Positions 61,401-64,000 of a DNA stretch of 64,000 nt are shown piece after piece. A model generated the notes under the pieces. The model did no database searches, was not told the origin of the DNA, and saw only the letters and a program-made list of their open reading frames with translations. The translations under genes and the position numbers were made by a program. The stretch covers positions 10,193,501 to 10,257,500 of the forward strand of contig NC_092570.1 in the NCBI RefSeq assembly GCF_037975245.1. Direction: 5' to 3'. Origin of the DNA: Apostichopus japonicus (taxonomy: Eukaryota > Echinodermata > Holothuroidea > Aspidochirotida > Stichopodidae). Every line of letters begins with the position of its first letter. The stretch's first letter is position 1.

Positions 61401-64000
61401 TCAAAACTATTCTGAAAAAGTAAAAAACAGACCGGCAAAGTTTGTAAACTCCTTAAGAGAACATATAGTTTCCAGATATAAGAAGAGGATGCTAGAAAAG
61501 AGACAAATTTATGTAGCTGATCAGTATATATGTTACTAAATATGGATCAAACTCAAGACACTAACATCCACAATAAGTGGGCTCATGCACATGCAAACAA
61601 CAACATGCACACTAAATCAGACAATTTCAGATCCCAATCAAAAGGAATCATCCGAAATTTTGCAGCAAACAAATTAAAGACATTACAACAGAAGGAACAG
61701 GCCAGACACTGGAGGAACAATAAATGCCAGATTAGGAACCAAAAAGTTACCGTTAAGCACAAAAACACAATCTATCAAAACCAGCTCTCTTGCACATGTA
61801 ACGATGTCCTGATATGATTTTCATTATTTCTTGTTCTTATTATATCTATAAAGATAATTCAATCAGACGTGAAGTAAACGCCCATGATAATGGTCACATA
61901 GGAAACAGGAACAAAACCTATTGATGTTGTTGTATAATAAAAGGGTTGTCAAATAAGCAACCTGTGAGATCCTTAAATGAACAAAGGTAATTTTGTTCCA
62001 GGATTGGCATTAAACCTACAAAACTGTGTGAGACAAAATTCCCACAAGTAGTTTACTAGATACCTCATCAGAGATTTCACACATGCTGAAAATATAAAAA
62101 TTGTAATGCAATGATCCCTTGTCGCAGGCCAAAGTAAATATGATGGTATGGGCATGCGATCTGCAAGTGGTGTGTGTTTGTATGTGTACGAGAGCCTTGG
62201 CTGTGAATACGATAAGGCAAACTGTAAAGGATGGTTTAATGATTGGGGAAAGGGAGGGGGAGTGGAGGGGGGGGGAAGGGAGGGGAGGAGGGTTACAGTT
62301 GATCCATTGATTCTGATTTAATTGTAAGGGTGCAGTGAATGATTACAAACCCCTTATATTGTTCTATTAAACTACTGTATGTAACTTCAGTCTAGTTGTA
62401 AAAGGAGTATATTGTGTTAAGTATCACCCCCAAAGTGGCGCAGGCCTGCATACCATTAATTGTGATGCTTACAGTACAGTATGCTACTCCAAACATGTAC
62501 CAAACATATTTTATAACCAGGAGAAAATGTACTCAATACAGGGCTCATCCTTTGGACAACCTTGCCTTCATTTTGGTTGTCCGAAGGATTTTTTGGTTGT
62601 CCAAATGATAGCAACAAAACTAACAAAGCAGTAATGTTACTAGAGAAAAAAAGTTTGCGTGCCTGGGATGCAAGCCCCCAAAAAGTTTGCATTCTGTAAT
62701 CGAGCACCAATGCGTTAATTGTATGATCTACTGTTACTAGAGTAGTGTTGTATCACTGCCTGTACTTTGTGAATGTTAAACACAATATATAGGGCAGATG
62801 GCTCAGTGCCTTAGCTTTTGACAGGGGCGGCCCGGCCTGCCCCTCCTTTCGCCCACCCTGCCATTTGAGCCAACTTTTACCTCCCATCCCATTCATCTGC
62901 CCTTGTATTTCCCTATTCGTGCAACTCTGAAGTTCTGTAGCTCCATGCTTTGATCTTGCAGCATTTCAACAACCAACTCTTCAAAAATCCCTGTACCTGC
63001 AGTGCGCATATCTCACGCTAAGTTCCACAGTTCACTGTACTTCTGCACTTCATTTTCAACTACACATGCGCAAATCCTCAAAACCTTTTCCAACATTTAT
63101 CCTGGGCTCTTTGCAAACAATCATCTCTGAAAATTACAGTATTACTATGTGAATCGCTTTTTTATGCAATGTCGATTAAAAAAAATCAAACGAGGTTACT
63201 TTGACGATACACAAAGTACAGTAGTTTCCACACAAACGAACGTTGCACGAAAAACATTTACTGAAGCACATGGTCAATTGGACCGCGAAGAAATAATTGC
63301 AAATGTAACACTGCGTACAAGGGAATGCAAATCCATGTGATAAAGGGTGAAATGCATAAGCTGAAATAGGATGGGACTCAATATAATTAAGTCAATACAA
63401 TTGACCTCCATTAACAGTACTCCAGAGTGAATATTGTGATAATAATATTAATTATTTGACCACATTACTGTTTGTGGCTGTTCTCTCTGGAAAGGAACCT
63501 TGGTATTTATAAGCAATGTGGTCAGATGTGACCTCAGGTGAAGGTCACCACCAGTTGGCTTATGGGCTGGGAATATTAACCACACACCATCTCCAACCAC
63601 TGACACTAATGAAAGATGATCCATCAGTTTACCACTTAATTGCACTTCAGTGTCCTTCAGGAGCTGGAAAACCTTACCAGGGTAATGAGTCAACAAATGT
63701 GTTGGGATACTAAGAAAAGAGGTGGAAAAACTGCATTGCCTACAAGATACAGTAAGCAGCGTGGTGGTTTTATTGCCATGAACAATATCAGCCTGGTAAT
63801 ACAACAGATATGAAGAAAGAAACAAAAATGAAACGGATCTCTCTGTTTCTCTTGCGTCCAAATTTCCGAGACTAAGGTAATAATAGGCAAACAGATTGCT
63901 AGGTCTTCCAGGGAAGGGGAGGAGGCACCCAGGAACAATCCCAAAAGGAGGTTTGAAATAATAAAATGCAGAACTACATTCCTGTCTGAAATGTATTTCT
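58409..64000. other. eIF2A intron 16 or 3' region; no gene resolved
   Basis: No segment resembling the conserved eIF2A C-terminus (DPEIDKKIKNLKKKL type) was found on the plus strand. 59160-59560 resembles a dispersed repeat (ACGATATCTCAACAACCACA, ACTTGGTTGGTAGATGAGCG). 60100-60370 is a minisatellite. 62540-62720 begins GGGCTCATCCTTTGG, similar in style to a hAT end. The 137-residue minus frame at 63448-63861 has no recognised motif. Confidence 0.45.
60100..60370. repeat. ~20-bp minisatellite AAAATCAGGGTACATATATC
   Basis: About a dozen degenerate copies of the unit, some with an inserted AGCTAGGGT variant. Frames through it are artefacts. Confidence 0.9.

Noticed and set aside
63448-63861. 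137-residue minus frame near the right edge
   Set aside because: No motif, no splice context consistent with a gene; composition like neighbouring noncoding sequence.

Overview
This is a metazoan nuclear genome window, AT-rich, with long spliced genes, abundant minisatellites and many transposon remnants. Nothing looks bacterial or organellar. Frequent AGGCCTAG-type strings, TGACCTTTGACCT-type interspersed repeats and the level of eIF2A similarity suggest a marine deuterostome invertebrate, most likely an echinoderm. That placement is inference, not proof.

Two host genes can be reconstructed, transcribed away from each other. (1) On the minus strand (about 12275 to 631, running off the left edge) a gene of at least six exons encodes at least 405 residues: a short N-terminal coiled coil, a Ser/Thr-rich linker, a Death domain and an unrecognised C-terminal region. 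(2) On the plus strand (34328 to 56837, running off the right edge) sixteen exons joined in consistent phase encode the first 498 residues of eukaryotic translation initiation factor 2A (eIF2A), a beta-propeller protein. Its last, charged helical segment is not in the window. Two consecutive eIF2A introns carry U12 (minor spliceosome) signals, one GT-AG and one AT-AC.

The 22 kb between the genes is a repeat landscape. It holds a 229-bp satellite in two inverted arrays flanking a (TA)n-rich spacer (14990-19941), a minus-strand LINE fragment with YADD and PQGDS motifs, a decayed P-element-like transposase, another LINE tail, large inverted-repeat arms at 21150 and 29460, a Rex1/Babar-like CR1-group LINE (30905-33028) interrupted by a MITE, and a 1-kb element made almost entirely of GATATC palindromes that ends about 200 bp upstream of the eIF2A start codon.

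The introns hold more elements: a TTAA-flanked transposon inside a minisatellite, a TTAA-flanked MITE, a short retro-insertion with 14-bp target duplications and hammerhead-like folds, two hAT-type elements (one with a perfect 8-bp target duplication), L2/CR1 LINE tails and several minisatellites. Minisatellites repeatedly begin just downstream of splice donors. In the Death-domain gene one minisatellite is homologous to the 3' end of the exon plus its donor site, so the array carries dozens of cryptic donors. I see no tRNA, rRNA, CRISPR or operon-like structure. All assignments are by eye; no database search was run.
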